The notes under the pieces were generated by a model. The model was not told the origin of the DNA. It made no database searches and saw nothing but the letters and a program-made list of their open reading frames with translations. From Fremontodendron californicum (taxonomy: Eukaryota > Streptophyta > Magnoliopsida > Malvales > Malvaceae), in contig JAULJL010000024.1 in NCBI GenBank assembly GCA_030761205.1, positions 22,810,126 through 22,874,125 of the forward strand: DNA of 64,000 nucleotides. Reading direction: 5' to 3'. This document shows positions 23,855 to 33,987 of this stretch, one piece after another. Every line of letters begins with the position of its first letter. Position 1 is the stretch's first letter. The position numbers were made by a program, and so were the translations under genes.

Positions 23855-25319
23855 TGATAAGCTTATAAAATATACATTTTATGCCTTTCTACTTTTAGTT
23901 TTTGTTATGTTTTCGATCTTTATCTTGTTTACTTATAATATGTTTTTGAATTTTAGGTACAATAAGGAGAATGAAGTCAAAAAATGTCAATAATGATGGT
24001 AAAGAGCTTACAAAATCATAATCACAAGATGGAAGAAGACTTGGGAGTCAAAAATATCAAGTTCTGGTTGAAAAGCAATCAGGCAGATTTGACCTCTGGA
24101 GCTTGTTGTAAGGAAAAGATGATGTTAGATTCTTTATTTGAAGAAACTTCCTTCTTGACTTTTGAAGTTGACTTGATTAGCTTTCCAACGATATATTATG
24201 GGCCCAAATCGGATAAGAAATGGGCAACCAAATTGGTGCTAGAAGATCTCCCTAAAGAACCCTACGGCCAAAAAAATCCCTAACCGCAAATCTAAAAAAA
24301 GGGCAAAAACGTGATTTTTCTGCCTCCAGGCTTACTTGTGCGGCAAGGACTTATTCTCAGGGTTTTAAAGCTCTATAAATACCATCTTTTGAGCCACAAA
24401 CTAGACATCTTTTGAGGAGACTCAAGGATCATAATTATTCTTCTTCTTCTCCATTCTTTTATTTTTCTTTTTAGTTTTATGTATATATTATCTATGCCTA
24501 TGCTAGGCTAAACTTCTATTTGGTTAAGGGTGATTTCAAAGCCCTAGACATGTTTTGTAATTGTTTTTTAGATTCTATCTATCATTAATTTTCTATCAAA
24601 GTTGCTTATGTTCTTCTACAAGAATTGTTTATGATGTTGTCTTGATTTATTTAGGTGTACAACTAGATAGATCTTGATAATTATCTATTGCTAGTTTAGG
24701 AGTCTTGATCCGTGTAATTGTCTTGATTTCCTATTCATAAGTGGCAATTTGTGATTAATGATTATGGTCAAGTTTTCGATAATTGCAAAGTGGAACATAA
24801 CCTAAGTTGAACAATCCGAGCTTATGTGTTTGTTGCTTAGATCAACCTATCTTTCTCATCATAAAGCTGCCATTAAATTGAATTTGGAGAGCTTATTCTA
24901 GGTTGTTTGATGGTTAGAGATTAAATAGAGAGCTTGTTCTATTTAACGACAAACTAAGGAAAGATTGGGATAACAGAGCTTGTTGTTATCTACGGTTGTT
25001 AACTTTGATAGTTGGTTGATATTGATAGATTTGAAATTGATTCTTAATGATGTCTAGTGGTGGAGAATGAAACCTTAACCATAGTTCTCTCATATTTGAT
25101 TTCTTATTTCTTACTTGCATCTTACTTTTCTTGTTTGCTTATTTTTAAAACGATTTCAAAACCCCCTTTTCTTTTGTTTTCTTTGAACCTAAGTTATAAA
25201 CTAATAACTCATAGATTAAAACCCAATCCCTGAGGACTCGACCCTTGCTAATCACTATACTTTACAATTGATTCTTTTTAGTGCATGGTTAAATAAGATA
25301 CACTCTTTTGGGTGCATCA
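23855..25319 (+). mobile_element. Element B: 5' LTR-B (1465 bp)
   Basis: Starts TGATAAGCTTATAAAATATAC, ends GGGTGCATCA. TATA box CTATAAATACC at about 24372-24382. An open frame at 23984-24283 (MSIMMVKSLQNHNHKMEEDL...) recurs in all three LTR-B copies but lies in U3 and is probably not a gene. Confidence 0.9.
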
Positions 25320-25325
25320 AGTTTT

Positions 25326-25343
25326 TGGCGCCGTTGCCGGGGA
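25326..25343 (+). other. Primer binding site, tRNA-Asp type, element B
   Basis: TGGCGCCGTTGCCGGGGA, complementary to the 3' end of plant tRNA-Asp, six bases after the LTR. Confidence 0.92.
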
Positions 25344-25451
25344 TTGCTTTCTTTAGTTTATTTGTTACTTGGTTTATTCTTATTTTTCAGTTCTAATTAG
25401 TTTTATTTTCTTGTACATACAGGTTTTTCTTTTCAAATTAAAAAAAAAACG

Positions 25452-25835
25452 ATGGAATTGAGCAATCTAACACTTGAAGAGTTGGTGGAATACATGAACA
25501 TGGAGAATCAACAAGCCAATCTCACCTCCCCAGTTCAACAATTGGCCATGGGAGGATGTCAAGGCCATCAAGTGTTCCAAGACCAAAGTATGATCATTAC
25601 TCAAACACTTACCATGAGGGATGGTGGGTTCATACTAATTATGGCTACTCAGAAAATTTCCAAGAAGTAGATCCTTATGCCAATTACACTCATCCATCTA
25701 GATTTAATCATTCATGGTCTCAAGAACCAGATCTTTTTCAGCCACCACATATGACTCAAAACTCAGGTACTTCTTTAGAAGATCTTGTCTATTCTCTTGT
25801 TACTAATACTTTGCAATTTCAACAGGAAACAAGGG
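25452..25835 (+). pseudogene. gag: Short gag of element B, left part (frameshifted, split by A)
   Basis: Begins MELSNLTLEELVEYMNMEN. A one-base deletion near 25588 (CAAAGTATG where D has CAACAGTATG) shifts the frame. The continuing frame is cut at 25836 by the 5' LTR of A. The right part resumes at 38942. Confidence 0.85.
25831..25835 (+). other. Target-site duplication AAGGG, left side of element A
   Basis: AAGGG at 25831-25835 is repeated at 38942-38946. The uninterrupted gag in D reads ...AGGAAACAAGGGCAAGCATC at this place, confirming a clean 5-bp duplication. Confidence 0.95.
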
Positions 25836-26196
25836 TGATAACTCGTATAATTATATAGTTTTTAGTTATGTTTTATTAATGTTTTGTGTCAAATACGAGT
25901 TATTATTGTTTAGTCTAATTGTGTTTATGATCTTTTATATTTTTATGTATTTTGGTGTTTTTCACAAGTTTCTTTGAGTGATTTCAGATTACTAGAATTA
26001 AGGGCAAATCCAGTTCAGTTTCAGTTCCGACACCTTTTGCCATATCAGCTATATCTCGAGTTTCACTGAAGCAATAAGGCTGAAATTTGTAGCCATGCAA
26101 GGCTAAGAGGCATATCTATCTTTTTCATGTTTTACACTTCTTAAAACGGAGTCGTTTTCCCTAGCGAAATCGACCATCAAGTTGGCTGATGTGCAA

Positions 26197-26203
26197 TGAC
26201 GTC
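26197..26203 (+). promoter_or_regulatory. TGACGTC site in U3 (bZIP/TGA-type motif)
   Basis: TGACGTC in the context CAATGACGTCTGTGCTGAC, present once per U3 unit in every LTR-A. TGACG sites bind plant TGA/bZIP factors. Use in this LTR is inferred. Confidence 0.4.
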
Positions 26204-26441
26204 TGTGCTGACATGTTTTCGTATTTTGCCCATATCTGCTTAACCACATCAGCAAATGAGCTGATTCCAACGGCTATGGTTCCGTAACTGATAGGGGAAC
26301 CTTTTTCTAGAAGACCATGTGATCAGATCAGGCCTCCAATATTGACGAAATCGACCATCAAGTTGGCTGATCAAAATCGTCATATACCTACCTTTGAAAT
26401 TTGTAAAGCTTGTCTCTTGTCATTTAGCCCTCCAAAATGTG

Positions 26442-26449
26442 TATAAATA
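26442..26449 (+). promoter_or_regulatory. TATA box of LTR-A (element A)
   Basis: TATAAATA within GTGTATAAATAGAGGGCC, conserved in all LTR-A copies. It is the likely core promoter for the genomic RNA. Confidence 0.7.
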
Positions 26450-27316
26450 GAGGGCCTTGGATGATTGTAAGGGATCATATTGCAGATTGGTAGGATATTA
26501 GCCATTTTAACAAAATTCTCTAAGTTTTCTTCTTCTTTCTTTTCTCTAGTTTTCTTTTTCTTTAGAAAGAGCAAGAGGTTGGATAATTAATATTCTTCTT
26601 CTTCTTCTTTCTTTCTTTTATTTTCTTCTTAGATTCTATTTAATTTTATGTTTATAATGCCTATTCTAGGCTAAACTTCTATTTGGTTAAGGGTGATTTC
26701 AAAGCCCTAGACATGTTTTGTGATTGATTTTCAGATTCTATCTATCATTAATTTTCTATCAAAGTTGCTTATGTTCTTCTACAAGAATTGTTCATGATGT
26801 TGTCTTGATTTATTTAGGTGTACAACTAGATAGATCTTGATAATTATCTATTGCTAGTTTAGGAGTCTTGATCCGTGTAATTGTCTTGATTTCCTATTCA
26901 TAAGTGGCAATTTGTGATTAATGATTATGGTCAAGTTTTCAATAATTGCAAAGTGGAACATAACCTAAGTTGAACAATCCGAGCTTATGTGTTTGTTGCT
27001 TAGATCAACCTATCTTTCTCATCATAAAGCTGCCATTAAATTGAATTTAGAGAGCTTATTCTAGGTTGTTTAATGGTTAGAGATTAAATAGAGAGCTTGT
27101 TCTATTTAACGACAAACTAAGGAAAGATTGGGGTAACAGAGCTTGTTGTTATCTACGGTTGTTAACTTTGATAGTTGGTTGATAATGATAGATCTGAAAT
27201 TGATTCTCAATGATGTCTAGTGGTGGAGAATGAAACCTTAACCATATTTTTCATATTTGATTCTTCTTACTTACTTGTTTTCTTACTTTTAGTTTGCTTA
27301 TTTTTAAAAGTATATT

Positions 27317-27475
27317 TATTTTTATTGGCTGGTTATACCGCCTAATTTGTATATTAACTTTGTTTTATTTTTATTGGCTGGTTATACCGCCTAATTTAGT
27401 ATATATATTTTCATTGGCTGGTTATACCGCCTTATTTAGTTTATATATTTTTATTGGCTGGTTATACCGCCTTGC
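27317..27475 (+). repeat. 40-bp minisatellite in LTR-A, four units
   Basis: Units of TTATTGGCTGGTTATACCGCC plus an AT-rich spacer. Present in all LTR-A with three or four units and absent from LTR-B. Frames reading IFIGWLYRL come only from this repeat. Confidence 0.9.
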
Positions 27476-27681
27476 ATCTTATTCTTATTATTTACTTTAG
27501 TTTAAATCTGGCTTCAAAAACCCCTTTTCTTTTATTGTTCTTGAATTTAAGTTTTAAACTATTAACTTATAAACTAAAACCCAATCCCTGAGGACTCGAC
27601 CCTTGCTAACTACTATACTTACAATTTATCTTTTTAGTGCAAGGTTAAATAAGATACACTCTTTTGGGTGCACCAAGTATT

Positions 27682-27699
27682 TGGCGCCGTTGCCGGGGA
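27682..27699 (+). other. Primer binding site, tRNA-Asp type, element A
   Basis: TGGCGCCGTTGCCGGGGA, a perfect match to the complement of the tRNA-Asp 3' end, six bases after the 5' LTR. Confidence 0.94.
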
Positions 27700-27782
27700 T
27701 TGCTTTCTTTAGTTTATTAGTTTATTGGTTTATTCTTATTTTCTGTTCTAATTATTTACTTTCTTATTTTTTTTATTAGTGA

Positions 27783-30700
27783 ATGTTCCAAGCTCCCGAA
27801 AAAGACTTACGACTTAGAAAAATTCGGGAATTTATAACTTCTCACCAACAACCAATCGAGGAGTTGATCCAAAACATCCAAGAGAAGCAAGGAGAGATTG
27901 CAGCAGCTGACAACCGAACTCTCAAGGAGCTAGCCGCTCCGGATTTGGGTCAACAACCATTATGCATTGAATATGCTAATCTTGAGGTAGCTTTTGAATT
28001 AAAATCTGGTTTGATTCACCTTCTCCCAACTTTTCATGGTTTTGCAGGAGAGGATCCAAATAAGCACCTCAAGGAATTCCATGTAGTTTGCTCAAGCATG
28101 AGACCAACAGGGGTCACGGAAGAGCAAGTTAAGTTGAGAGCCTTCCCATTCTCTCTAGCTGATTCAGCAAAGGAATGGCTCTACTATCTACCATCCGGGA
28201 CCATCACTACATGGAATGATTTGAAGAAAGCATTCTTGGAAAGGTATTTCCCAGCATCTAAGGCTGCCAACATTAGGAAAGAGATATGTGGGATTCGGCA
28301 ATACAAGGGAGAGTCCTTATATGAATATTGGGAGAGGTTCAAGAAACTTTGTGCATCATGTCCACACCATCAGATAAGTGAACAACTTCTCATCCAATAC
28401 TTCTATGAAGGTCTCATGCCCATGGAGAGAAGTATGATAGATGCCGCTAGTGGGGGAGCTCTAGTTGATAAGACTCCCAGGGCTGCTAGAACATTAATCT
28501 CCAACATGGCAGCCAATTCTCAACAGTTCTCAATGAGACAAGATCCACCACCACAACCCAAGAGAGTTAATGAGGTAAGTATATCATCCCTTGAACAAAA
28601 ATTTGATAAACTGACTTCTCTTGTTCAACAATTGGCTGTAGGTAAAATACAACAAATAAAGGCTTGTGGCATATGTTCAAACATAGGGCACCAAACTGAT
28701 ATGTGTCCAACACTTCAAGAGGATACCAATGAACATGTGAATGCCATGGGTGGATTTCAGAACCAATCAAGGAAATATGATCCCTACTCAAACACTTACA
28801 ATCCAGGATGGAGGGATCATCCAAACTTCAATTATGGAGGGAACCAATCACAAACTATTCCTCCACCATTTGACCACAGGCCACCGGGTTTTCAGCAAAG
28901 AGTGCAACAACCATACCAAACCCGACAACAACTACCACCCACCCAAAATTCAGGTACTTCTCTTGAAGATCTTGTTAAAGCTCTTTCTACTAATACAATT
29001 CAATTTCAACAGGAAACAAAGACAAGTATTCGAAATTTGGAGACTCAAATAGGGCAATTGGCAACAACCATGAGTCAAATGCAAGCAAGGGATTCTGGGA
29101 AATTACCTTCCCAAACCATAGTGAATCCAAGAGAGAATGCCAATGCTATAAATTTAAGAAGTGGGAAACAGCTAGAGAAACCACAAAATGATAGTGCTCA
29201 AGGGGAGAACAATACCATGGCATCCTCTTCACATCCCAACAAGCCACTAAAAAAGGTAATTCCTAAACCATCCTTTCCTTCTTATATAACTCCTCCACCT
29301 TTTCCTAGCAGGTTAGCAAAGTCCAAGAAGGAGGAGCAAGAGAAGGAAATTTTGGAAACCTTCCGGAAAGTAGAGGTGAACATTCCTTTACTAGATGCTA
29401 TCAAGCAAGTGCCAAGATATGCCAAGTTCCTAAAAGAGTTGTGCACATCTAAACGGAAGTTGAAATGGAATGAAAAGGTAAGTGTAGGGGAGAATGTGTC
29501 AGCTGTTCTTCAAAAGAAACTCCCACCTAAATGCAAGGATCCAGGTATGTTTACCATTCCTTGTAAGATAGGCAACACCAGGTTTGAGCGTGCTATGCTA
29601 GATCTAGGGGCATCTATTAATGTCATGCCATATTCAATTTATACTTCATTGAATCTAGGACTATTAGAGGAAACCGGTGTTATAATACAACTTGCTGACC
29701 GTTCTAACACTTATCCAAGAGGAGTTGTAGAAGACGTTCTTGTACAGGTTAATGAATTGGTTTTTCCCGCTGACTTTTATGTTATTGAGATGGAAGATGA
29801 GATGTCTTCTAATCCCACACCTATTCTATTAGGGAGACCATTCTTGAAAACAGCAAGAACTAAAATAGATGTACATGATGGCACTTTAACTATGGAATTT
29901 GATGGTGAAATAATTCGCTTTAACATTTTTGAGGCCATGAGATATCCTAGTGATGTGCATTCTGTTTTTAATATTGATATAATTGACTCACTAGTGCAGC
30001 AAGCTTATGAGCTAGATGGTGAAGATAGTGTGGAAATAGTCCTTAGCAACCATCTCGGAATGGGGAATGCTAAACTAGCCTTGAGTGACCATGTGGAAGG
30101 GGCACTAGAATCTTTACACTCGCTGCAACCTAAAGATGCAAAGTTTGATGTTTCATTTATTGATTTACCTTTATCTAATGAGAAACTTCTACCTTCCATT
30201 TTGCAGGCACCAACTTTAGAGTTGAAACCACTACCGAACCACTTGAAATATTTGTTCTTAGGGGAAAAGGACACACTACCTGTCATCATTGCCAAAGAGC
30301 TCACACCTTTGCAAGAAGAGCGACTTATCCGGGTGCTTAGAGAGCATAAAACAGCAATTGGTTGGACAATTGCCGATATCAAGGGAATAAGGCCATCCAT
30401 GTGCATGCACCGGATTTTGTTAGAGGAAGGGTCTAAACCAACAAGAGAAGCACAAAGAAGATTGAACCCTCCTATGATGGAGGTTGTGAAAAAGGAGATA
30501 CTGAAGCTCCTAGATGTTGGAGTGATCTATCCTATCTCGGATAGCAAATGGGTGAGCCCAGTCCAAGTGGTTCCAAAGAAATCAGGTGTAACGGTGGTAA
30601 CAAATAATGAGAATGAACTTGTTCCTACTAGGATTCAAACAGGATGGCGAGTTTGTATTGATTATCGTAAACTTAATTCCACAACTCGCAAAGACCACTT

Positions 30701-33116
30701 TCCTTTACCTTTTATTGATCAAATGCTTGAAAGGTTAGCTGGCCATTCTCATTATTGTTTTCTTGATGGTTTTTCAGGTTATAATCAGATAGCCATTGCT
30801 CAGGAGGACCAAGAGAAAACAACATTCACATGTCCATTTGGTACTTTTGCATACCGGCGTATGCCATTTGGTCTTTGTAATGCACCAGCTACATTCCAAA
30901 GGTGTATGGTTAGCATATTTTCAGATTATGTAGAGAATATCATAGAAGTGTTTATGGATGATTTTAGTGTCTATGGTGATTCTTTTGATAGATGTCTAGA
31001 GAACCTTACACTTGTACTTGAAAGATGCATGGAAACTAACCTTGTTTTGAATTTGGAAAAATGTCACTTTATGGTAGAACAAGGAATAGTTTTGGGCCAT
31101 GTTATTTCTTCTAGAGGGATAGAGGTTGATAAGTCTAAAATAGATATTATGCATTCTTTACCACCTCCCACAAATGTGAGAGAGGTTCGTTCTTTTCTTG
31201 GACATGCAGGTTTCTATAGGAGATTTATCAAAGACATCTCAAAGATCACATTACCTCTTTGCAAGCTACTACAAAAAGATGTGGTTTTCCACTTTGATGA
31301 TAAATGCAAAGAGGCGTTTGAAACATTGAAGGGACTCTTGACATCAGCTCCTATCATCCAACCACCAGATTGGAATGTACCTTTTGAAATCATGTGTGAT
31401 GCTAGTGACTATGCCATTGGAGCTGTTTTGGGCCAACGGGTTGGCAAAGCCTCACATGCCATTTATTATGCCTCAAGAACTCTTAATGATGCTCAATTGA
31501 ACTATTCCACTACTGAAAAAGAACTTTTGGCTGTTGTATTTGCTTTAGAAAAATTTCGATCTTATTTAATTGGTACTAAAGTAATTGTATTTTCTGACCA
31601 TGCAGCCCTTAAGTACTTACTCACTAAAAAGGAGGCCAAACCAAGGTTGATTAGATGGATACTTCTCTTACAAGAGTTTGATTTGGAGATAAAAGATAAG
31701 AGAGGTAGTGACAACCTAGTTGCGGACCATCTTAGCCGTTTAGTTCATGAAGATGATGCACTACCCTTGAATGAGAACTTTCCGGATGAGCAACTTCTTT
31801 TTATAAGAACAACAACTCCTTGGTATGCTGATATTGTTAATTACTTAGTTACCAAGAAGTTGCCACAAGAGTTGACACAAGCTCAAAGAAATAAGATCAA
31901 GAGTGATGCCAAATACTATATATGGGATGATCCTTACCTTTGGAAGCATTGCTCCGATCAGATTATAAGAAGGTGTGTACTCGAAACTGAATTTCAATCT
32001 ATTCTCACCTTTTGTCACTCTTATGCATGTGGAGGACACTTTGGATCCAAAAGAACAGCCATGAAAGTTCTTGATTCTGGATTTTATTGGCCTACCATAT
32101 TCAAAGATGCATACCTCTTTTGCAAGTCATGTGATCGTTGCCAAAGAACTGGTAACTTAGGTGCTAGAAATCAAATGCCTCAAACTCCAATACTTATTGT
32201 TGAAATTTTTGACGTATGGGGCATGGATTTCATGGGACCTTTTCCTCCTTCTTTTGGTAATCTTTATATTTTACTTGCCGTTGATTATGTTTCAAAGTGG
32301 GTGGAAGCAAAATCCACTAGGACTAATGACTCTAAAGTTGTTTCAGATTTTGTCAAGACTAACATCTTTGCTAGGTTTGGAACGCCAAAGGCCATAATCA
32401 GCGATAGAGGTACTCACTTTTGCAATAGGACTATGGAAGCACTTTTGAGGAAGTATAACATCACACACAAGGTCTCCACCTCATATCATCCTCAAACTAG
32501 TGGGCAAGCTGAAGTGTCAAACCGAGAAGTTAAGTCCATCCTTGAAAAGACAGTTAATCCAAATAGGAAGGATTGGAGTTCACGACTTGATGATGCACTT
32601 TGGGCTTATAGGACAGCATATAAGACACCCATTGGTATGTCTCCTTATCGACTTGTTTATGGTAAGCCTTGTCATCTTCCGGTTGAATTGGAACATAAAT
32701 CATATTGGGCTATCAAACAATGCAACATGGAGATGGATGAGATAGGAAAGAAAAGAAAACTTGACCTACAAGAATTAGAGGAGATAAGGAATGATGCCTA
32801 TCAGAATTCTAGGATTTACAAGGAAAAGACTAAGGCATTCCATGACAAGATGATATCAAGAAAAGAATTTGTTGTTGGACAAAAAGTTCTTCTCTTCCAT
32901 TCACGCCTTAAGTTATATCCAGGTAAGTTACGTTCTCGTTGGGTTGGACCTTTTGTTATTACTAATGTATTTACTCATGGTGCAGTTGAAATCCAAAGCC
33001 CAAAAACAGATAAGGCATTCAAAGTGAATGGTCATAGATTGAAGCCTTACTATGAGAACTTTCCAATACAAGATGTGGAGGAGTTTCCACTTTTTGAGCC
33101 AAAGTATGTTGAATAA
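27783..33116 (+). CDS. gag-pol: Gag-pol polyprotein, Athila-like, intact (1777 aa)
   Basis: One frame without stops or frameshifts. Gag: capsid domain about residues 85-215 (AKEWLYYLPSGTITTWNDLK and YKGESLYEYWERFKKL), CCHC zinc knuckle CGICSNIGHQTDMC at 295-308. A linker (about 320-560) is the part kept in the short gags of B-E and G. Protease: MLDLGASINVMP with D607; Leu in place of Thr after D is usual in Athila. Reverse transcriptase: WRVCIDYRKLN ... MPFGLCNAPATFQ ... FMDDF with D1059/D1060. RNase H: MCDASD with D1206 and YYASRTLN. Integrase: H1412/H1419 and C1450/C1453 zinc site, then D1482, D1541 and E1577 (35 residues apart, DD35E), and a GPF module at 1722-1724 ending AFKVNGHRLKPYYE; no chromodomain. 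The ATG used follows the primer site by about 80 nt. All catalytic residues are present, so it is likely functional and could mobilise the pol-less relatives. Confidence 0.95.
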   Translation: MFQAPEKDLRLRKIREFITSHQQPIEELIQNIQEKQGEIAAADNRTLKELAAPDLGQQPLCIEYANLEVAFELKSGLIHLLPTFHGFAGEDPNKHLKEFHVVCSSMRPTGVTEEQVKLRAFPFSLADSAKEWLYYLPSGTITTWNDLKKAFLERYFPASKAANIRKEICGIRQYKGESLYEYWERFKKLCASCPHHQISEQLLIQYFYEGLMPMERSMIDAASGGALVDKTPRAARTLISNMAANSQQFSMRQDPPPQPKRVNEVSISSLEQKFDKLTSLVQQLAVGKIQQIKACGICSNIGHQTDMCPTLQEDTNEHVNAMGGFQNQSRKYDPYSNTYNPGWRDHPNFNYGGNQSQTIPPPFDHRPPGFQQRVQQPYQTRQQLPPTQNSGTSLEDLVKALSTNTIQFQQETKTSIRNLETQIGQLATTMSQMQARDSGKLPSQTIVNPRENANAINLRSGKQLEKPQNDSAQGENNTMASSSHPNKPLKKVIPKPSFPSYITPPPFPSRLAKSKKEEQEKEILETFRKVEVNIPLLDAIKQVPRYAKFLKELCTSKRKLKWNEKVSVGENVSAVLQKKLPPKCKDPGMFTIPCKIGNTRFERAMLDLGASINVMPYSIYTSLNLGLLEETGVIIQLADRSNTYPRGVVEDVLVQVNELVFPADFYVIEMEDEMSSNPTPILLGRPFLKTARTKIDVHDGTLTMEFDGEIIRFNIFEAMRYPSDVHSVFNIDIIDSLVQQAYELDGEDSVEIVLSNHLGMGNAKLALSDHVEGALESLHSLQPKDAKFDVSFIDLPLSNEKLLPSILQAPTLELKPLPNHLKYLFLGEKDTLPVIIAKELTPLQEERLIRVLREHKTAIGWTIADIKGIRPSMCMHRILLEEGSKPTREAQRRLNPPMMEVVKKEILKLLDVGVIYPISDSKWVSPVQVVPKKSGVTVVTNNENELVPTRIQTGWRVCIDYRKLNSTTRKDHFPLPFIDQMLERLAGHSHYCFLDGFSGYNQIAIAQEDQEKTTFTCPFGTFAYRRMPFGLCNAPATFQRCMVSIFSDYVENIIEVFMDDFSVYGDSFDRCLENLTLVLERCMETNLVLNLEKCHFMVEQGIVLGHVISSRGIEVDKSKIDIMHSLPPPTNVREVRSFLGHAGFYRRFIKDISKITLPLCKLLQKDVVFHFDDKCKEAFETLKGLLTSAPIIQPPDWNVPFEIMCDASDYAIGAVLGQRVGKASHAIYYASRTLNDAQLNYSTTEKELLAVVFALEKFRSYLIGTKVIVFSDHAALKYLLTKKEAKPRLIRWILLLQEFDLEIKDKRGSDNLVADHLSRLVHEDDALPLNENFPDEQLLFIRTTTPWYADIVNYLVTKKLPQELTQAQRNKIKSDAKYYIWDDPYLWKHCSDQIIRRCVLETEFQSILTFCHSYACGGHFGSKRTAMKVLDSGFYWPTIFKDAYLFCKSCDRCQRTGNLGARNQMPQTPILIVEIFDVWGMDFMGPFPPSFGNLYILLAVDYVSKWVEAKSTRTNDSKVVSDFVKTNIFARFGTPKAIISDRGTHFCNRTMEALLRKYNITHKVSTSYHPQTSGQAEVSNREVKSILEKTVNPNRKDWSSRLDDALWAYRTAYKTPIGMSPYRLVYGKPCHLPVELEHKSYWAIKQCNMEMDEIGKKRKLDLQELEEIRNDAYQNSRIYKEKTKAFHDKMISRKEFVVGQKVLLFHSRLKLYPGKLRSRWVGPFVITNVFTHGAVEIQSPKTDKAFKVNGHRLKPYYENFPIQDVEEFPLFEPKYVE

Positions 33117-33164
33117 TAATGGCATGGGTCTAAGTTAGGCTGAGGACAATAAACCAAGCGCTTC

Positions 33165-33180
33165 TTGGGAGGCAACCCAA
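33165..33180 (+). other. Post-pol hairpin (element A)
   Basis: TTGGG and CCCAA pair around AGGCAA, in CAAGCGCTTCTTGGGAGG. The equivalent in D lies at about 50574-50589. It is a counterpart of the longer hairpin after the short gag in B, C, E and F. Confidence 0.5.
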
Positions 33181-33398
33181 AAGGATGGAGAGCATCTATT
33201 ATATCAGATTTGCATATTCCTTACTCTCCATCATTCTATCTTTTATTGTTTTTCTTTTCTTTTGTTTAATAGTTCTTTTCTCTTACAAGATGTAAATATA
33301 ATTTTTAATTTATTTTTTTAACCCCGGTTAAATGGCGGATAACGGTACTCCGTGATTATTTAAATCGGTTCCATCAGCTACCCACAAAACTGATATTG

Positions 33399-33406
33399 TA
33401 TATAAA
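33399..33406 (+). promoter_or_regulatory. TATA-like motif before the Cys-rich gene (element A)
   Basis: TATATAAA about 45 nt upstream of the ATG at 33451, conserved in all five cassettes. It could be an internal promoter; the alternative is expression from a spliced LTR transcript, since CAG|G lies directly before the ATG. Confidence 0.35.
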
Positions 33407-33448
33407 TTTCTCTTCCAATTTCTCTTTCATTTTTTTCATTTTTTTTCA

Positions 33449-33450
33449 GG
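33449..33450 (+). other. Candidate splice acceptor before the Cys-rich gene
   Basis: A T-rich tract (33430-33446) ends in CAG, directly followed by G-ATG. This is a strong plant 3' splice-site context and would place the gene on a spliced subgenomic RNA, as proposed for env-like genes of Athila elements. Not proven. Confidence 0.4.
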
Positions 33451-33987
33451 ATGGATGATATTCTCACAAGATTGCAGAAACGATTTCCTCCTTTTCCTCG
33501 AAATATTTTACTGAAGCTTTACCAAGTTCGACTTGAAAGATTAAGAATGCTTATGCACAAAGGGATTCCTGACGACATACGTTGGATAATTGAAGCCAAG
33601 GTACGTGAAGATGAATATCTTCCTGTTTTGCATTTACCAGGTACAGGTAGAAGCACTTTTGCAAAGAAGCGACGAGCAAAGCGCATGAGTTCAAATTGCC
33701 ACAAATGTGCACGATGGACGTGTAACGGTAAATGTCGTTCTATTGGGATTCCGTCCTCTAATCGAGATGATAAAATTGAATTCATTAAGGATGGACTGAG
33801 TAAGGAGAATTTGGGTAATATCCAACTTTCTCTTGAGACGCATCCTAGTGGAGACGTACAAAGAGAAATTCTTGATTTATGGCCGCAATTCCAAAGGGAA
33901 TGGCAACATCTTGGGAATCTGATGTTAAAAGACCCTGTTTGCCAGCTTGTAAGAAAACTGGATGGGAAGCATATCCTCGACTCATAG
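33451..33987 (+). CDS. Cys-rich basic protein of the cassette, copy in A (intact, 178 aa)
   Basis: First captured gene of the cassette, 334 nt downstream of gag-pol and 361 nt upstream of LOG. Residues 1-60 are mostly helical-looking, with many Leu/Arg. GTGRSTFAKKRRAKR spans 64-78, and Cys 83, 86, 91 and 95 form a compact cluster (CHKC...CNGKC) that could bind one zinc ion. It is not the CCHC knuckle of retroviral gag. FIKDG follows at 111-115, and the acidic/Trp-containing C-terminal part (LWPQFQREWQHL) is unassigned. Motif order and spacing resemble the Cys-rich nucleic-acid-binding proteins of carlaviruses, so a viral origin is my leading inference, but a plant protein of unknown function is possible. 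It is nearly identical to the copies in D, E and F. Confidence 0.8.
   Translation: MDDILTRLQKRFPPFPRNILLKLYQVRLERLRMLMHKGIPDDIRWIIEAKVREDEYLPVLHLPGTGRSTFAKKRRAKRMSSNCHKCARWTCNGKCRSIGIPSSNRDDKIEFIKDGLSKENLGNIQLSLETHPSGDVQREILDLWPQFQREWQHLGNLMLKDPVCQLVRKLDGKHILDS

Larger units (their letters stand above)
25836..27675 (+). mobile_element. Element A: 5' LTR-A (1840 bp)
   Basis: TGATAACTCG...GGGTGCACCA. Contains one 181-bp-type U3 unit with TGACGTC (26197-26203), TATA box TATAAATA (26442-26449) and four 40-bp minisatellite units (27317-27475). Confidence 0.95.

Noticed and set aside
27317..27475. Regularly spaced repeats considered as a CRISPR array
   Set aside because: The spacers are near-identical AT-rich DNA, the array is inside a plant LTR, and no cas genes exist; it is a minisatellite.
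27294..27500. Repeated small proteins IFIGWLYRL... in the LTRs
   Set aside because: Produced entirely by the 40-bp minisatellite. The number of repeats follows the DNA unit count and there is no start context.
27682..27699. Possible tRNA-Asp gene
   Set aside because: Only the 18 nt complementary to the tRNA 3' end are present, in the expected primer-site position; no cloverleaf around it.
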